From: Mobilitalea sibirica
Lineage (GTDB): Bacteria > Bacillota > Clostridia > Lachnospirales > Lachnospiraceae
Assembly: GCF_015999265.1 (NCBI RefSeq)
Contig: NZ_JAEAGR010000015.1
Coordinates: 1 to 64,000 of the forward strand
Direction of reading: 5' to 3'
DNA: 64,000 nt
Part shown: in pieces, positions 18,938 to 29,830 of the stretch
How the letters are laid out: each line of letters opens with the position of its first letter
Numbering within the stretch: the stretch's first letter is position 1
Notes under the pieces: model-generated
What the model was told of the DNA's origin: nothing
Databases searched by the model: none
What the model saw: only the letters and a program-made list of their open reading frames with translations
Position numbers and translations under genes: made by a program

Positions 18938-19070
18938 TACTATATTATACTCTCATGTTTTTCTATTGTTACACAGATTATACTTATAAACAAAAAAGTG
19001 TATTTCTCTACCACTACAAAACGCTTACTACGGCTGCTTATTTTTAAAACATCCCGGAGCTTATTAAATA
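18779..19070. other. Region between the candidate RNA terminator and pgi
   Basis: It contains most of the candidate RNA described for 18755-18937 and then AT-rich sequence up to the pgi stop codon; no open reading frame with a ribosome binding site was seen. Confidence 0.3.
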
Positions 19071-20420
19071 TTACAATCTTTTCAATAATTCCTCTCTCTG
19101 AGCTTCAAATCCGGGTTTACCAAGAAGTGCAAACATGTTTTTCTTATAGCTTTCAACGCCAGGTTGATCGAAAGGATTAACTCCAAGCATATAGCCGCTT
19201 ACACCACAGGCAAATTCGAAGAAATAGAACAATTCTCCTAGATAAAACTCATTTTGCTCGGGTATCGTAACCATTAAGTTTGGAACATTACCATCCGTAT
19301 GGGCCAGTAAGGTTCCTTTCATCGCGCTTTTATTGATAAAATCCACGGTTTTTCCTGCCAGATAATTCAAACCGTCCAGATCAACCTCTTCTTCTTCTAT
19401 TATAATTTCCTCTGTCGATTTCTCAATGTTTATAACCGTTTCAAATAAAGTTCTCTGGCCATCTTGAATGAATTGACCCATGGAATGCAGGTCTGTTGTA
19501 AAGTCAACAGAAGCCGGATAAATACCTTTTTGGTCTTTTCCTTCGCTTTCTCCAAACAGCTGTTTCCACCATTCAGATACATAATGCAGGGAGGGTTCAT
19601 AATTAACCAATATTTCAATTCCCTTGCCTTTTCTTAAAAGGATATTACGGACAGCCGCGTATAGTAGGGAACCATTCTCTTCATATCGGTTTTCAAGGCA
19701 TTGCTTTCTCATACTAGCTGCGCCTTCCATAAGTTTGTCTATATCTGCGCCGCTGACTGCAATTGGAAGAAGACCTACCGCTGTTAGAACGGAATATCGG
19801 CCACCAACATCATCCGGAACCACAAAGGTTTCATACCCTTCTTCGGTCGCAAGAGTTTTTAGAGCTCCCCTTTCTTTATCCGTCGTGGCATAGATTCTTT
19901 TCGCAGCTTCTTGTTTACCATATTTCTCATTTAACAACTTTTTAAACACACGAAAAGCGATTGCAGGCTCGGTGGTTGTACCGGATTTACTGATAACATT
20001 AATTGAGAAATCCCTATCACCGATTACATCCACCAGATGCTTCATATAACTGCTGCTAATATTATTCCCTACAAAATAGATCTCCGGTGTTTTTCTAATT
20101 TCTTTTGATACACTATTATAAAATGAATGACGTAGAAATTCGATTGCTGCTCTTGCTCCCAGATAGGACCCCCCAATACCTATCACCAAAAGAACCTCTG
20201 AATCACTTTGAATTTTAGCGGCTGCCTTTTTAATGCGGACAAACTCTTCTTTGTCATATGCAGTCGGAAGATCGATCCACCCCAAAAAATCGCTTCCTTC
20301 TCCGCTCTTGTCAATCAGCTGCTCCTTAGCCGCCAACGCCGCCTTCTTCAACATTTCCACTTCAGAAGGATTAATAAATTTCTTTGTTGCAGAAAAATCA
20401 AATGTAACTCTGTCTGTCAT
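19071..20420 (-). CDS. pgi: Glucose-6-phosphate isomerase
   Basis: 449 residues, the size of Bacillus-type Pgi. Signature segments are [18 protein letters not shown] (about 71-88), [16 protein letters not shown] (about 142-157) and the C-terminal [18 protein letters not shown] (about 415-432). It interconverts glucose-6-phosphate and fructose-6-phosphate in glycolysis. The start at 20420 has AAAGGGAG five bases upstream; the longer reading from 20438 spans that site. Confidence 0.97.
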   Translation of the reverse strand: MTDRVTFDFSATKKFINPSEVEMLKKAALAAKEQLIDKSGEGSDFLGWIDLPTAYDKEEFVRIKKAAAKIQSDSEVLLVIGIGGSYLGARAAIEFLRHSFYNSVSKEIRKTPEIYFVGNNISSSYMKHLVDVIGDRDFSINVISKSGTTTEPAIAFRVFKKLLNEKYGKQEAAKRIYATTDKERGALKTLATEEGYETFVVPDDVGGRYSVLTAVGLLPIAVSGADIDKLMEGAASMRKQCLENRYEENGSLLYAAVRNILLRKGKGIEILVNYEPSLHYVSEWWKQLFGESEGKDQKGIYPASVDFTTDLHSMGQFIQDGQRTLFETVINIEKSTEEIIIEEEEVDLDGLNYLAGKTVDFINKSAMKGTLLAHTDGNVPNLMVTIPEQNEFYLGELFYFFEFACGVSGYMLGVNPFDQPGVESYKKNMFALLGKPGFEAQREELLKRL

Positions 20421-20502
20421 ATATATACTCCCTTTCATGTTTTTCTTTATATTCTAGCAAAGACACAAAATTTATTCAATGATTTTTCTACATTGTATAA
20501 TT

Positions 20503-21633
20503 CTAGGCAAAAAACTCTTTCAATACATCTTCTAATATTTTCTCTTCCTGAGGAGTCATTTTACGTTGATTCACAGCTCCCCGTTCCTTTGCTAATCTAT
20601 CCATCTCCTTCCTCTCTAATGGCTCTTCCTTCGAATCATTTATTATCGTATCCGCCATCTGAGAGCTTTGCGATACTGCCAATTCTTCTTCTATACTATG
20701 TAATATCTTTTCTTTCTCAAGCTTTTGTTGTTGCTTTCTTTCATTTTCTCTTTTCTTTTCTTCCGCTTTTTTGCGTATCTCAGCCTGCTTTGCTTCAAGA
20801 GCTTCTCTTTCTTCTTGAAGCTTTAAAAGTTCCTCTTCTCTACGTTTGGCTGCAAGTTTCTTTCTCTCTTCCATGCGCCTTCTTTCTTCTTCCTTACGGG
20901 CTTCTTCGATTCTTTTTTGCTCCTCCTCACGCCTTAAGGCTTGGGCTCTTCTTTCTTCTTCTTTTTTTCGTCTTGCTTCCCTTCTTCTGTTCAATTCATC
21001 TTTTGTTTCATCCTTCATCGGAGCAACAGCAGAAGTTGCACTAACCTGCTTATTGGCCTCTAAAGACTGAAAATATTCCTGGCGATACTGCTCTAGCATC
21101 TCGGGATGTAAGTTCTCATGTTCTAACCGCACCTTACAAAAGTTCTCAAAATAATCCAATAGATTTAATCGAATACTCTGTTTTTTCGCAGATAGATTAA
21201 TACTTTTATCCACAAGGATTAAAACGGTTCCTGCCGATATACCCACAGCTCCTGAGTATAATAATATATCTTGTCCACATTCAAAAATCACTCCAAAAAC
21301 CGTGCTAATAGGCACAACTAACAGGGTAAGAAAGAGAACTTGTCCACTAAAATTCTCCCATGTGGATAATAAGATTCCACAAAAACGATACCTTAATACA
21401 TTCTTATCCACAAAAGTATCCACATTATTAACACCTATTTTTAGCTTATAACATGTCTCAAACTTCATCTTCATATGTTTGAGCGATCGGTTTTTTGTGG
21501 CTCCTACGTTATCGGATTCTTTTACTAGGTGTTTATATACCATATCTAATATGAAACGGAGCATCAAACCCAATCCGCACAAACCGGCAAAAGTATAGAT
21601 TACAATGTAATTGTCAAAAAGATATTGTACCAT
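20503..21633 (-). CDS. Membrane protein with long charged coiled coil, unknown function
   Basis: 376 residues, no family recognised. One N-terminal helix (about 8-26), then a pair of hydrophobic segments (about 90-140) form the membrane part. From about residue 200 to 320 the protein is almost all E, K, R, A and Q in heptad-like order, a single long alpha helix or coiled coil on the cytoplasmic side. The C-terminus is short and acidic. The start at 21633 has GAGGGG upstream. It could be a cell-envelope or division scaffold; that is inference only. The gene lies between pgi and the PEGA-domain gene on the same strand. Confidence 0.7.
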   Translation of the reverse strand: MVQYLFDNYIVIYTFAGLCGLGLMLRFILDMVYKHLVKESDNVGATKNRSLKHMKMKFETCYKLKIGVNNVDTFVDKNVLRYRFCGILLSTWENFSGQVLFLTLLVVPISTVFGVIFECGQDILLYSGAVGISAGTVLILVDKSINLSAKKQSIRLNLLDYFENFCKVRLEHENLHPEMLEQYRQEYFQSLEANKQVSATSAVAPMKDETKDELNRRREARRKKEEERRAQALRREEEQKRIEEARKEEERRRMEERKKLAAKRREEELLKLQEEREALEAKQAEIRKKAEEKKRENERKQQQKLEKEKILHSIEEELAVSQSSQMADTIINDSKEEPLERKEMDRLAKERGAVNQRKMTPQEEKILEDVLKEFFA

Positions 21634-21797
21634 AAAAATCCCCTCTCTTTTCCATAATTTTACATCCATTATAGCTTAGATGTACTTATTTGAAAAGAGC
21701 GGGGAATAAAAATCGGTAGACACTGATTTTAATAATACGCCATGATATGATTTATTTTTTTAAAATCTTTTGCCATTTGACAACAACCATCAAAAAT

Positions 21798-23231
21798 TTA
21801 TTCTATGTTTTCTAAATCCGGCATACTGATATAAGTATCCAATCCATCATCTGCGACTTCAATTGTATAGCTTTGTGTTACATATCCATCCTTTATAAAG
21901 GTAATGACATGGGATCCAATTATTTTGGGAAATCTTCCCGGTGATATCCCCAGAAAGTCTCCGTTTAGATAAACTGATGCGCCAATCGGATTTTGCACAA
22001 ATATCGTATGTTCATCATCAATCATATAGGCTTCTTCCTCTGTGTCTGGCTGGGTTATACCTTCCTGTGGAAGATTTACGTCCCAGTCATTATATTCTAC
22101 TTCCGGCTGCGTATTCGTCTGAGGTGTTTCAACAACTTTTGCCGGATCTCTGCTTTCAGCTTCCGGCAGATCGATTTTAATATTAACCCCTTCTTTATCT
22201 ACAATCAATATTCCTTTATATGTGGTATATCCACCAAGGGCAACTTCAATTTTATGTTCCTTATAAGTAAGCTCGATCGGATTAGCATAAGAAGTCAGTT
22301 GACCATCGATAAACAGGTCTGCACCGAATGGTGTTATTTCAAATGTAACCCAACCTCTTTCTAGTGCTCCCGGACCAAGATCATTTAAGGACACCAATGT
22401 CTCCTTATTTCTTTCCACTGTAATGTTTTTCGTACCGCTATACTTTCCATTTTCCACTGTTAGATTAAAGTTACCTTCACGAACTGTAATAGATAAATCC
22501 TCGGTGATCTGTTGCATGGCTTCATATCCAACCGTTATATTACCACCCAAAAAAGCTTCATAATCGATCAGTCTTACCGTTCCATGACCTCTGGTAATGG
22601 TAATGGACCAAATCGTTTCACCAACTCCACGGATTGTTAGCTCATCCTGCTCTGCAATATGCGTAACCGGCACGAACTCATCTCCATCTAGTATTATAAG
22701 TTCATCCGTATATTTATATTTTGTAGATGCTATTTTCATTATCTTAGATAACGGGTCAATACTAAGATTATTCACTCCTATGTATTCCCATGCTTTGTCT
22801 GATATCTGCATTTGAATTAGTTTATAGATGTCTTTTAAATATCCCACATCTACCATGGTTCCTACCGACAACTGACCCATCGTTATGACTTGACCATATT
22901 TATCCGTTATATTACTTCCGCCACTATAGGATAACTCGGTTGTCTCCCTTGTCTCAACATTAAATAATGTTATTTCTTTTTCTAACAGATCTATCTCCTG
23001 GATGACCGCCATCATTTGCGAATCATACTGACCAAAGTCCGTAACAGTGTTTTCCTCACTGCTAGCTTCCTTTGATACTATTTTTTTTGTACGGCCTGTT
23101 GGCTTCGTATCCTTCGAGACAGAATAAAGCGTGACAATTAATATCATCGAAAAAAAGGTCAAACCGATTAATAGACTTATAATCGGCTTAAAATTGACGT
23201 TAAAATTATTCTTAGGTTTATTATTCTGCAT
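21798..23231 (-). CDS. Membrane-anchored PEGA-domain protein
   Basis: 477 residues. One N-terminal membrane helix (about 15-38), a low-complexity linker, a central region, and two PEGA domains near the C-terminus: the first contains TPFGADLFIDGQLTSYANP, the second PIGASVYLNGDFLGISP. PEGA domains are short beta folds found in surface proteins. The outside location is inferred from the single helix. The start at 23231 follows GGAGAG; a GTG at 23288 gives a longer, less likely protein. Confidence 0.8.
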   Translation of the reverse strand: MQNNKPKNNFNVNFKPIISLLIGLTFFSMILIVTLYSVSKDTKPTGRTKKIVSKEASSEENTVTDFGQYDSQMMAVIQEIDLLEKEITLFNVETRETTELSYSGGSNITDKYGQVITMGQLSVGTMVDVGYLKDIYKLIQMQISDKAWEYIGVNNLSIDPLSKIMKIASTKYKYTDELIILDGDEFVPVTHIAEQDELTIRGVGETIWSITITRGHGTVRLIDYEAFLGGNITVGYEAMQQITEDLSITVREGNFNLTVENGKYSGTKNITVERNKETLVSLNDLGPGALERGWVTFEITPFGADLFIDGQLTSYANPIELTYKEHKIEVALGGYTTYKGILIVDKEGVNIKIDLPEAESRDPAKVVETPQTNTQPEVEYNDWDVNLPQEGITQPDTEEEAYMIDDEHTIFVQNPIGASVYLNGDFLGISPGRFPKIIGSHVITFIKDGYVTQSYTIEVADDGLDTYISMPDLENIE

Positions 23232-23375
23232 CACAATAACTCTCCATGCTAATTCTGACAGTTCATAATACGAAAGCAGCTTTTTCACTTAGCTTTCCAT
23301 TATTAAGTTTTCGGGTGTTTTGCTATGTAATAATTATAACTTACCTTAATCCTTTAATCAATCACCTAATCTTCC

Positions 23376-24464
23376 CTATAGGATGCTTTGGAGCCTTTTA
23401 AGAAACATCTCTTTTTTCATATTCTGCTCCCCTATACTATTGAGTTTCTGTATATTTCTGCTGGAGATCCAAGCCTTCTTACCATTGTAATAAAAGTTTG
23501 TTATCTTCCAAAACTTCTCCGGGTACAAAAGCAAAAGATATAATATTTTCATTTCCTCTTTCGAAATCGTCTTAACCTTATCATAAGCTTCAATCATATT
23601 ACTTCCGTATAAAATATCCCAATCATTCTTCTCCATCACTTTTCGTATAAATTGATATAAATCAGAGATTTGAATTCCAATGTAGGCTTTTTCAAAGTTT
23701 GTTGTGGCAATCATGGAATTACAACTTGAGGCAAGATCGGTTGCCGATATTGGTTGTCTGTTAATCCATCCCGGAGGTATATAAGCCTTTGATATAGCTT
23801 CCGCCTTATTTTTGAGCATAATGATATTATGGTAGGTGTAGTTACCGTGACACACCTTTCTTTGTCTGATGGCATCTTCCATAATTAAATCATAAGAAGA
23901 ATCTGCCATCTTATCAGCTGCTTCTAACCCCTGCTCATAAAATGCTTCATAATAATTCAGATAGGATATTTCAAACTCATTCTTCTGCCTCTTGTCTTTG
24001 ATATAACCTTTGACGCGTTTAAGCTCTCTATTCCTTTTTTCAAACGTCTCTAGCAAATCGCTTGAGATAGAATACTCCATCTGCTCCTTAGTAAAATCTA
24101 CATTATATAACGAACAATGGAGCTTCGCCAGATTAGCGGCTGCCAGCTCGATCTGTGACAGTTCTTTTAGATTACATTCTTCCCCCCAGTACCAGTTTTT
24201 CATAATATACTGACAACCGGAAGAATCCTCAGCTATAATATCATCCTGAATGGTTTTCACAAACAAGTCTGTATTATAATAGCCGTGTTGGAATAGATGC
24301 TCCTTCACCTTATGCTCAAACAATGCCCTGTTTTTTGATCCCTCGAAGCATTTATATAGCTTAAGCCCATTATCGGTCTCCAACAAAAAGGCGCCTCTGG
24401 CTCGATATATATTATAAATCTTCAGACGATATGATTTTAATGCTTCCTGACTTCTATCCTCCAC
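23376..24464 (-). CDS. CotS-family spore coat kinase-like protein
   Basis: 362 residues. The protein resembles the CotS/YutH/YsxE family: an N-terminal lobe with GAFLLETDNGLKLYKCFEGS (residues about 20-39), the hinge YIMKNWYWGEE, and a C-lobe with KVCHGNYTYHNIIM (about 203-216), the aminoglycoside-phosphotransferase-type catalytic loop in which HGDxxxxN reads HGNYTYHN. The catalytic aspartate is thus replaced by asparagine, as is common in coat members. GTG start after GGGGG. Role in the spore coat is inferred from family. Confidence 0.82.
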   Translation of the reverse strand: MEDRSQEALKSYRLKIYNIYRARGAFLLETDNGLKLYKCFEGSKNRALFEHKVKEHLFQHGYYNTDLFVKTIQDDIIAEDSSGCQYIMKNWYWGEECNLKELSQIELAAANLAKLHCSLYNVDFTKEQMEYSISSDLLETFEKRNRELKRVKGYIKDKRQKNEFEISYLNYYEAFYEQGLEAADKMADSSYDLIMEDAIRQRKVCHGNYTYHNIIMLKNKAEAISKAYIPPGWINRQPISATDLASSCNSMIATTNFEKAYIGIQISDLYQFIRKVMEKNDWDILYGSNMIEAYDKVKTISKEEMKILYLLLLYPEKFWKITNFYYNGKKAWISSRNIQKLNSIGEQNMKKEMFLKRLQSIL

Positions 24465-24538
24465 AGCTAATCCCCCTAACTTATGATAATACCCGTCTTA
24501 CTAATATTATGTTATGACCTTCTAATTCATGAATATAA

Positions 24539-24584
24539 AAAAGCTATAGAAAATATTCTCTTAAGAATTTTTTCTATAGCTTTT
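24539..24584 (-). terminator. Terminator of cca
   Basis: A 15-bp perfect stem (24539-24553 with 24570-24584) with an inner TTCT/AGAA pairing; T6 follows on the minus strand, about 60 bp past the cca stop. Confidence 0.8.
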
Positions 24585-24641
24585 CTAATTCGTAGTAACG
24601 TAATGGTTTAAAAAATAACCGAACGGCTTATATATCCCGTT

Positions 24642-26015
24642 TCATAGGTTTCGTCCCTTTAAGTTATTAGCCATCTCTAACAAGATATCCTTCTTATTCC
24701 GCTTTGGATCTTCAATAACCGCATCCAGGAGCTTCTTTAAAACCGCTCCCATCTCTTTTCCCGGTCGAAAGCCTGCTTCGATTAGATCCTTACCGTTAAT
24801 CTCTAATTCCTTTAACGTAACGCAGTCTCCTTGCTCCAATATGTTTTTATATAGTATTTTTGCTTCCTTAAGCTTATCATACTTTTCCTTGTTTTTGGCT
24901 GGATTCTTTGCAGAAGTATCTGCCCGGTTCACCTCAAATAACAGCTCCATATACTCTTTACCGATTTTAGAAACAGCCTTACGCATTCCATGAGGAGTTA
25001 ATACAAACCGGTAGTCATGCCAGCGAATTAAATGAACTACGGTATCAATGGTATCATTATCAAACTTTAACTCTTTTAATATCCTTTTTGCAGTGATTGC
25101 CCCTTTTTCCTGATGCCCATAAAAATGATTTTGACCATCTTTTCCAAGGGTTATCGTACTTGGTTTTTCAATATCGTGTAAGAGCATCGTCAGCCGAAGT
25201 ATAACTCTTTCCCTCATGGAAAATAAATTTTCTTCCAGCTTTCCGGCAACCGCTTCTACGGCTTTTAAGGTGTGCTCCCCAACAGAATATATATGATGTA
25301 CATTTTTTTGTTCCGTCACCATCATGGCATTAAATTCAGGTAATATCAGTTTCGTAATACCGGTTTCATAAAGTATTTTAAATCGGTCCGGATGATCTGA
25401 TACCAAAAGCTTTGTCAGTTCGGTTCGTATTCTCTCCGCACTGATATTTTTAAGGAGTTGCGATTTTTTCTTGACTGCCTCCATCGTTAGCTGTTCAATC
25501 TGAAAATTAAGCTGCGCAGAAAAACGTACTGCTCTTAGAATACGCAAAGCATCCTCATCAAATCGTTCCATAGCACTGCCGACACAGCGTATCAGTCCAT
25601 GATTTAGATCTTCAACGCCACCAAAAAGGTCTATGATTCCCTCCTGTTCATTATATGCCATGGCATTGATAGTAAAATCCCTGCGTCTTAAATCTTCTTT
25701 GAGACTGGAAGTAAAGGATACTTCCTTAGGATGCCGATTATCCTCATACTCTCCATCCACACGATAAGTAGTTACTTCAAAATGCTCCTTATCCATTAAT
25801 ACCGTTACGGTTCCATGTTGGATCCCTGTATCCACGGTTCTTCGAAATATACCTTTTACCTCCTGCGGCTTCGCAGAAGTAGTAATATCCCAATCCTCCG
25901 GTTCTCTACCTAGAATCATATCCCGCACACAGCCTCCAACGATATAAGCTTCATAACCGTTTTGTATCAGAGCGTTAATAATATTATTCACTTTGCCCGG
26001 GACATCAATCTTCAT
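24642..26015 (-). CDS. cca: CCA tRNA nucleotidyltransferase with HD domain
   Basis: 457 residues. Class II nucleotidyltransferase head: YIVGGCVRDMILGREPEDWDITT (about 19-41) carries the GG and DxD motifs; RRDFTINAMAY and the ERIRTEL region follow. An HD domain (LLHDIEKP about 268-275, then FYGHQEKG) is inserted, as in many Firmicute enzymes. It builds or repairs the CCA end of tRNA. AGGAGG before the ATG, own terminator. Confidence 0.95.
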   Translation of the reverse strand: MKIDVPGKVNNIINALIQNGYEAYIVGGCVRDMILGREPEDWDITTSAKPQEVKGIFRRTVDTGIQHGTVTVLMDKEHFEVTTYRVDGEYEDNRHPKEVSFTSSLKEDLRRRDFTINAMAYNEQEGIIDLFGGVEDLNHGLIRCVGSAMERFDEDALRILRAVRFSAQLNFQIEQLTMEAVKKKSQLLKNISAERIRTELTKLLVSDHPDRFKILYETGITKLILPEFNAMMVTEQKNVHHIYSVGEHTLKAVEAVAGKLEENLFSMRERVILRLTMLLHDIEKPSTITLGKDGQNHFYGHQEKGAITAKRILKELKFDNDTIDTVVHLIRWHDYRFVLTPHGMRKAVSKIGKEYMELLFEVNRADTSAKNPAKNKEKYDKLKEAKILYKNILEQGDCVTLKELEINGKDLIEAGFRPGKEMGAVLKKLLDAVIEDPKRNKKDILLEMANNLKGRNL

Positions 26016-26073
26016 TAGAAGCCTCCTGTTTTACGTTAATCTATCCAGATTATATCAGAGCAATTTTATTATT

Positions 26074-26574
26074 TCAAATTTTTTTCTCCATCAGTAAGAA
26101 TACTCCCTTTCGGAATGTCACTTCCCCTACATAGGAATATCCCAATCCTTCATATAACTTCCTGGCAATATGGTTATTCGTAAACGTATCAAGACGAATC
26201 GCTTCATATTCCTGTTGACATATCCATTCCTCAGAACATTTCATCAATAATTTTCCTATTCCTTTCCTCTGAGCCCTCGGATGGACGCATAACCTGTGAA
26301 TTATTGCAATCTTATCAGATACATATTTCCAATTCGCACTATGATAAGAAGCATCTTGATCTTCATTAATTACAACACAAGCAATAATTTTATCTTTCTC
26401 AGTCAGTACATAAAGCTCATTCTTTTCAATATCCTCTGTTAAAACCTCTTCATTGGGATATCGCTCATCCCATTGGTATATTTTACTATGAAGCATATGA
26501 GCTATGGCCTCGTTATAAAGACTTATAACTTCTTCTAGGTCATTTTTATGGGCTATTCGAAACTTTACTTCCAT
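26074..26574 (-). CDS. GNAT-family N-acetyltransferase
   Basis: 166 residues. The acetyl-CoA binding motif HPRAQRKGIGKLLM (about 106-119) is clear, flanked by a strand with RLCV and by NHIARKLYEGLGY near 133-145. Substrate unknown. It is 57 bp upstream of cca on the same strand and may be cotranscribed with it. Confidence 0.88.
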   Translation of the reverse strand: MEVKFRIAHKNDLEEVISLYNEAIAHMLHSKIYQWDERYPNEEVLTEDIEKNELYVLTEKDKIIACVVINEDQDASYHSANWKYVSDKIAIIHRLCVHPRAQRKGIGKLLMKCSEEWICQQEYEAIRLDTFTNNHIARKLYEGLGYSYVGEVTFRKGVFLLMEKKI

Positions 26575-26631
26575 TTATGATACCCTCTCATTATAAAATT
26601 ATCAACATTCCTCATATTAATCTAAAATCAT

Positions 26632-26679
26632 ACAGAGGTTGTAGGACTTTGCTTTTAACACAAAGTGAACAACCTCTGT
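26632..26679 (-). terminator. Terminator of proS
   Basis: Stem ACAGAGGTTGT/ACAACCTCTGT (26632-26642, 26669-26679) with inner CTTTG/CAAAG. It begins 12 bp past the proS stop; a short T run follows on the minus strand. Confidence 0.75.
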
Positions 26680-26691
26680 TCCTATTTACTA

Positions 26692-28125
26692 TTAATATGC
26701 TTTACCCCAATAAGCCATGGTTTTTGCCGGTTTTCCACAACATACACAGGTATCTGCAATTTTCTCTTGTTCAAATGGCATACAGCGGGAGGTTGCACCT
26801 GTTTTCTCCTTGATTTCCATCTCACAGGCTTCCTCTTCACACCACATAGCCTTGATAAATCCGGGTTTTTCCGCTATAATCTTTTCAAATTCCTCCATAT
26901 TGTGAGCATAGTAGGTATGGGTATCTCTATGGGCTCTGGCTCTTTCAAGCATTTCACTCTGCATACGCTCAAGCACCTCTGCGGCTTTGGCCTCTATCTC
27001 ATCTAAGGATACCACGATTTTTTCTCTGGTATCTCTTCTTACGATAACTGCCTGGTTTGCTTCAATATCCTTAGGGCCTATCTCAATACGGATTGGAATT
27101 CCTCTCATCTCCTGTTCACTAAACTTCCATCCCGGGCTCTTCTCCGAATCATCCACTTTAACCTTGAAAGCACTTAATTTATCCTTTAGCCAAGCAGCCT
27201 TCTCAAGTACACCCTCCTTATTCTGATTAATTGGTATAATCATAATTTGAGTGGGTGCTATCCTTGGAGGTAATACTAAACCGCTGTCATCTCCATGAAC
27301 CATAATGATAGCTCCGATAATTCTTGTAGACATACCCCATGAGGTCTGATGAACATATTGAAGAGTATTGTTCTTATCGGTATATTGAATATCAAATGCC
27401 TTTGCAAAACCATCTCCAAAGTTATGACTGGTTCCGGACTGCAATGCTTTTCCGTCATGCATTAGCGCCTCAATCGTATAGGTTGCATGGGCTCCGGCAA
27501 ATTTCTCTTTTTCTGATTTACGTCCTTTAATCATAGGAATGGCAAGCACTCTTTCGCAAAAATCAGCATATACATTCAACATCTGAATCGTTCTTTCTTC
27601 CGCTTCCTCTGCTGTTGCATGAGCCGTATGACCTTCCTGCCATAAAAATTCCATGGAACGAAGGAAGGGTCTTGTGGTTTTTTCCCAACGAACAACAGAA
27701 CACCATTGGTTATATAATTTCGGAAGATCTCTATAGGACTGAATAATGTTGGAATAAAAGTCACAAAACAAAGTTTCTGAGGTAGGCCTCACACAGAGTC
27801 TTTCCTGAAGAGGCTCTAACCCTCCATGGGTTACCCATGCCACTTCAGGTGCAAACCCTTCCACATGATCCTTCTCTTTTTGTAATAGGCTCTCAGGAAT
27901 AAACATCGGCATATATACATTCTCAACTCCGGTAGCTTTAAAGTCCGCATCTAACTGTCTTTGGATATTCTCCCAGATCGCATAACCGTTCGGCCTTAAG
28001 ATCATACATCCTCTAATACTGGAGTATTCTATTAACTCCGCCTTTTTAACAACATCCGTATACCATTGTGCAAAATCTTCTTCCATTGAGGTAATAGCCT
28101 CAACTAATTTCTTTTCCTTTGCCAT
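26692..28125 (-). CDS. proS: Prolyl-tRNA synthetase, short eukaryote/archaeon-like form
   Basis: 477 residues, against about 565 for the bacterial form with the inserted editing domain. Class II motif 2 ([25 protein letters not shown], here given in part: [19 protein letters not shown]) and the cysteine-containing C-terminal zinc-binding-like domain ending in tyrosine (GKAY) mark the archaeal/eukaryotic type. It therefore lacks the INS editing domain. The upstream T-box leader carries a proline-type specifier. Start at 28125 because GGAG is eight bases away; the ATG at 28131 is too close. Confidence 0.95.
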   Translation of the reverse strand: MAKEKKLVEAITSMEEDFAQWYTDVVKKAELIEYSSIRGCMILRPNGYAIWENIQRQLDADFKATGVENVYMPMFIPESLLQKEKDHVEGFAPEVAWVTHGGLEPLQERLCVRPTSETLFCDFYSNIIQSYRDLPKLYNQWCSVVRWEKTTRPFLRSMEFLWQEGHTAHATAEEAEERTIQMLNVYADFCERVLAIPMIKGRKSEKEKFAGAHATYTIEALMHDGKALQSGTSHNFGDGFAKAFDIQYTDKNNTLQYVHQTSWGMSTRIIGAIIMVHGDDSGLVLPPRIAPTQIMIIPINQNKEGVLEKAAWLKDKLSAFKVKVDDSEKSPGWKFSEQEMRGIPIRIEIGPKDIEANQAVIVRRDTREKIVVSLDEIEAKAAEVLERMQSEMLERARAHRDTHTYYAHNMEEFEKIIAEKPGFIKAMWCEEEACEMEIKEKTGATSRCMPFEQEKIADTCVCCGKPAKTMAYWGKAY

Positions 28126-28390
28126 AATCATTTCTCCTTTATCATCTCTTTTATAATAAATGTTATAATATTTCTAAGCCCAACAATTAATTATCATACG
28201 TCAATTGCACAATTCTAGTTGTTGTGTTACAAACCTAGTTTCTTCCGGGTACGCTATCGCTTGGATGAAGTACGTAGCGGTACATCAGATCGTAAAGTAC
28301 ACGGTCTAAGTACCAACGACTGCATACAGTTGCTCACTATATTATGTTTGTATCACTCTGCAACTAATCAAAGTTTAACACCCTAACCCT
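28126..28390 (-). other. Long untranslated stretch between T-box terminator and proS
   Basis: About 265 nt separate the T-box terminator from the ProRS start, unusually long. It holds no ORF with a ribosome binding site. A few short inverted repeats (for example GCAACTGTATGCAGTCG) are present but no known element was recognised. Confidence 0.35.
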
Positions 28391-28640
28391 ATAAAAAAAG
28401 CCCTTCTGTGTCCTCAAGGGACCGAAAGACTCGGCGGTACCACCCTAATTAACTGTCTCCTATGACAGTTCTCTCATAACCGTTAACGCCGGATATACGT
28501 TGTATTTCGGGGAAGATACTACGCCTTCCTTTTCATACAATGCTCCAAGGCCGGTTCGAATACATCTGCATAAGAAGCTCTCACCAATGTGCTTCTCTCT
28601 CTGAGATGAGAACGTAATCTACTATTCCTCTTCATCGCAT
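28391..28640 (-). promoter_or_regulatory. T-box riboswitch (proline) with terminator, upstream of proS
   Basis: The T-box core AGGGTGGTACCGC lies at 28434-28446 on the minus strand. It is followed by the terminator stem and a T7 run (28392-28420) which competes with the antiterminator. Stem I begins near 28638 and carries AGAGAG, GGTGAGAG and the GAACC landmark; CCG at 28552-28554 directly after GAA fits a proline codon in the specifier loop, matching the ProRS gene. Uncharged tRNA-Pro should allow read-through. Confidence 0.88.
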
Positions 28641-28747
28641 GTATTTTCTGTCTGCTATTTCTTAATAATATAGTTGAAAAAGCAAACAGTCCATACATAT
28701 AAATTAATGTTATTAATTTTATGCCAGAATATTCTCTTTGTCAAGTA

Positions 28748-29830
28748 TTATAAAGGCATTTCCTGCTTACACGAATTCTGATTTGTCCTATCATTCACTA
28801 CTTTTACAATCGTTATTATCATGATTAAGCCTACCGGTCCGAGAATAAAGCCGGCAATTGAAAATAAATTTAATCCGATGTACATTGCGATCAAGGTAAA
28901 CAGTGGTTTCACCCCAATTCGATTTCCGATTAATTTTGGTTCTAAAACTTCTCTTACTATCTGTGCAATTAGATAGATCGTGGCTAAAATAGCTGCGGCA
29001 TAAATGTTCCCACTTATCAGCATAATAATAATCCAAGGAATGAATACAATGCCGCTTCCAAGGATAGGCAGTGCATCCATGAAAGCAATTCCGATACCTA
29101 ACAGTAAAGCATACTCATTTTTAAGAAGCGTTAAGCCTAATACACAAATTACTGCAACAATTGACATTATAATAGCTTGTGTCCTAAGCCAGGCAATCCC
29201 AGCCTCCGACAGTTTCGATGTAATAGCATGAACATCTTTATAAAGAGCATTGCTTTCATATCGTTTATGGAAATCCGGCAGATCCTTAACAATTAAAACT
29301 GTAGCAATTAGAATGATTAATATGATACCAACAGCACTAACAAGTCCAACAGCGACAGTAATGGTTTGTTGTGTTATATCCGGCATGATACTAGTTTTCA
29401 TATGGTTTAGCATACTACTCATATTATCGTCTACCATCGATCTTATGGTTCCCTTTGCTAAACCGAAGAGTTCATCACAGCCCTTGCAAAGATAATCCAG
29501 TTTTCCGGCTAAGATACCAAAATATACCGGTATGTTTTTTACAAGAGTGATCGCCTGCTTTATTAATGCATTACATAAGTAATAACATCCGGTTCCCACT
29601 AAGCCAACCAATACCAGGAGAGAAAAGGTACCACCAACAACTCTGGGCAATTTCAACCTACGATATAAAAATTCTGTGAGAGGTCGAATGATCCACGCTA
29701 AGAAATAAGCTACCAAAAACGGTAAAATAAGTGGCAAAATAAAGCGAAAGCTCAGATAGACACCTACGGTGGTTACTATTATGGTCAGAAACCATTTTAA
29801 CTTCACATTATTTCCTTCTCCCGATTTCAT
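28748..29830 (-). CDS. ytvI: AI-2E family transporter, YtvI-like
   Basis: 360 residues, about eight predicted helices with a soluble loop between helices 3 and 4 (residues 95-150). The sequence resembles Bacillus YtvI, a sporulation membrane protein in the AI-2E family; the family includes ion and autoinducer exporters, and the name does not prove AI-2 transport. The ATG at 29830 is preceded by GGGGGTG; the ORF extends to 29854 upstream of it. No partner gene next to it. Confidence 0.85.
   Translation of the reverse strand: MKSGEGNNVKLKWFLTIIVTTVGVYLSFRFILPLILPFLVAYFLAWIIRPLTEFLYRRLKLPRVVGGTFSLLVLVGLVGTGCYYLCNALIKQAITLVKNIPVYFGILAGKLDYLCKGCDELFGLAKGTIRSMVDDNMSSMLNHMKTSIMPDITQQTITVAVGLVSAVGIILIILIATVLIVKDLPDFHKRYESNALYKDVHAITSKLSEAGIAWLRTQAIIMSIVAVICVLGLTLLKNEYALLLGIGIAFMDALPILGSGIVFIPWIIIMLISGNIYAAAILATIYLIAQIVREVLEPKLIGNRIGVKPLFTLIAMYIGLNLFSIAGFILGPVGLIMIITIVKVVNDRTNQNSCKQEMPL

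Noticed and set aside
20208-21044. Long plus-strand reading frame opposite pgi and the coiled-coil gene
   Set aside because: It is the mirror of the repetitive E/K/R-rich coding on the minus strand and has no ribosome binding site; such charged repeats often leave open frames on the other strand.
24010-24213. Plus-strand frame opposite the CotS-like gene
   Set aside because: Shadow of the minus-strand gene; no site and no similarity to anything known.
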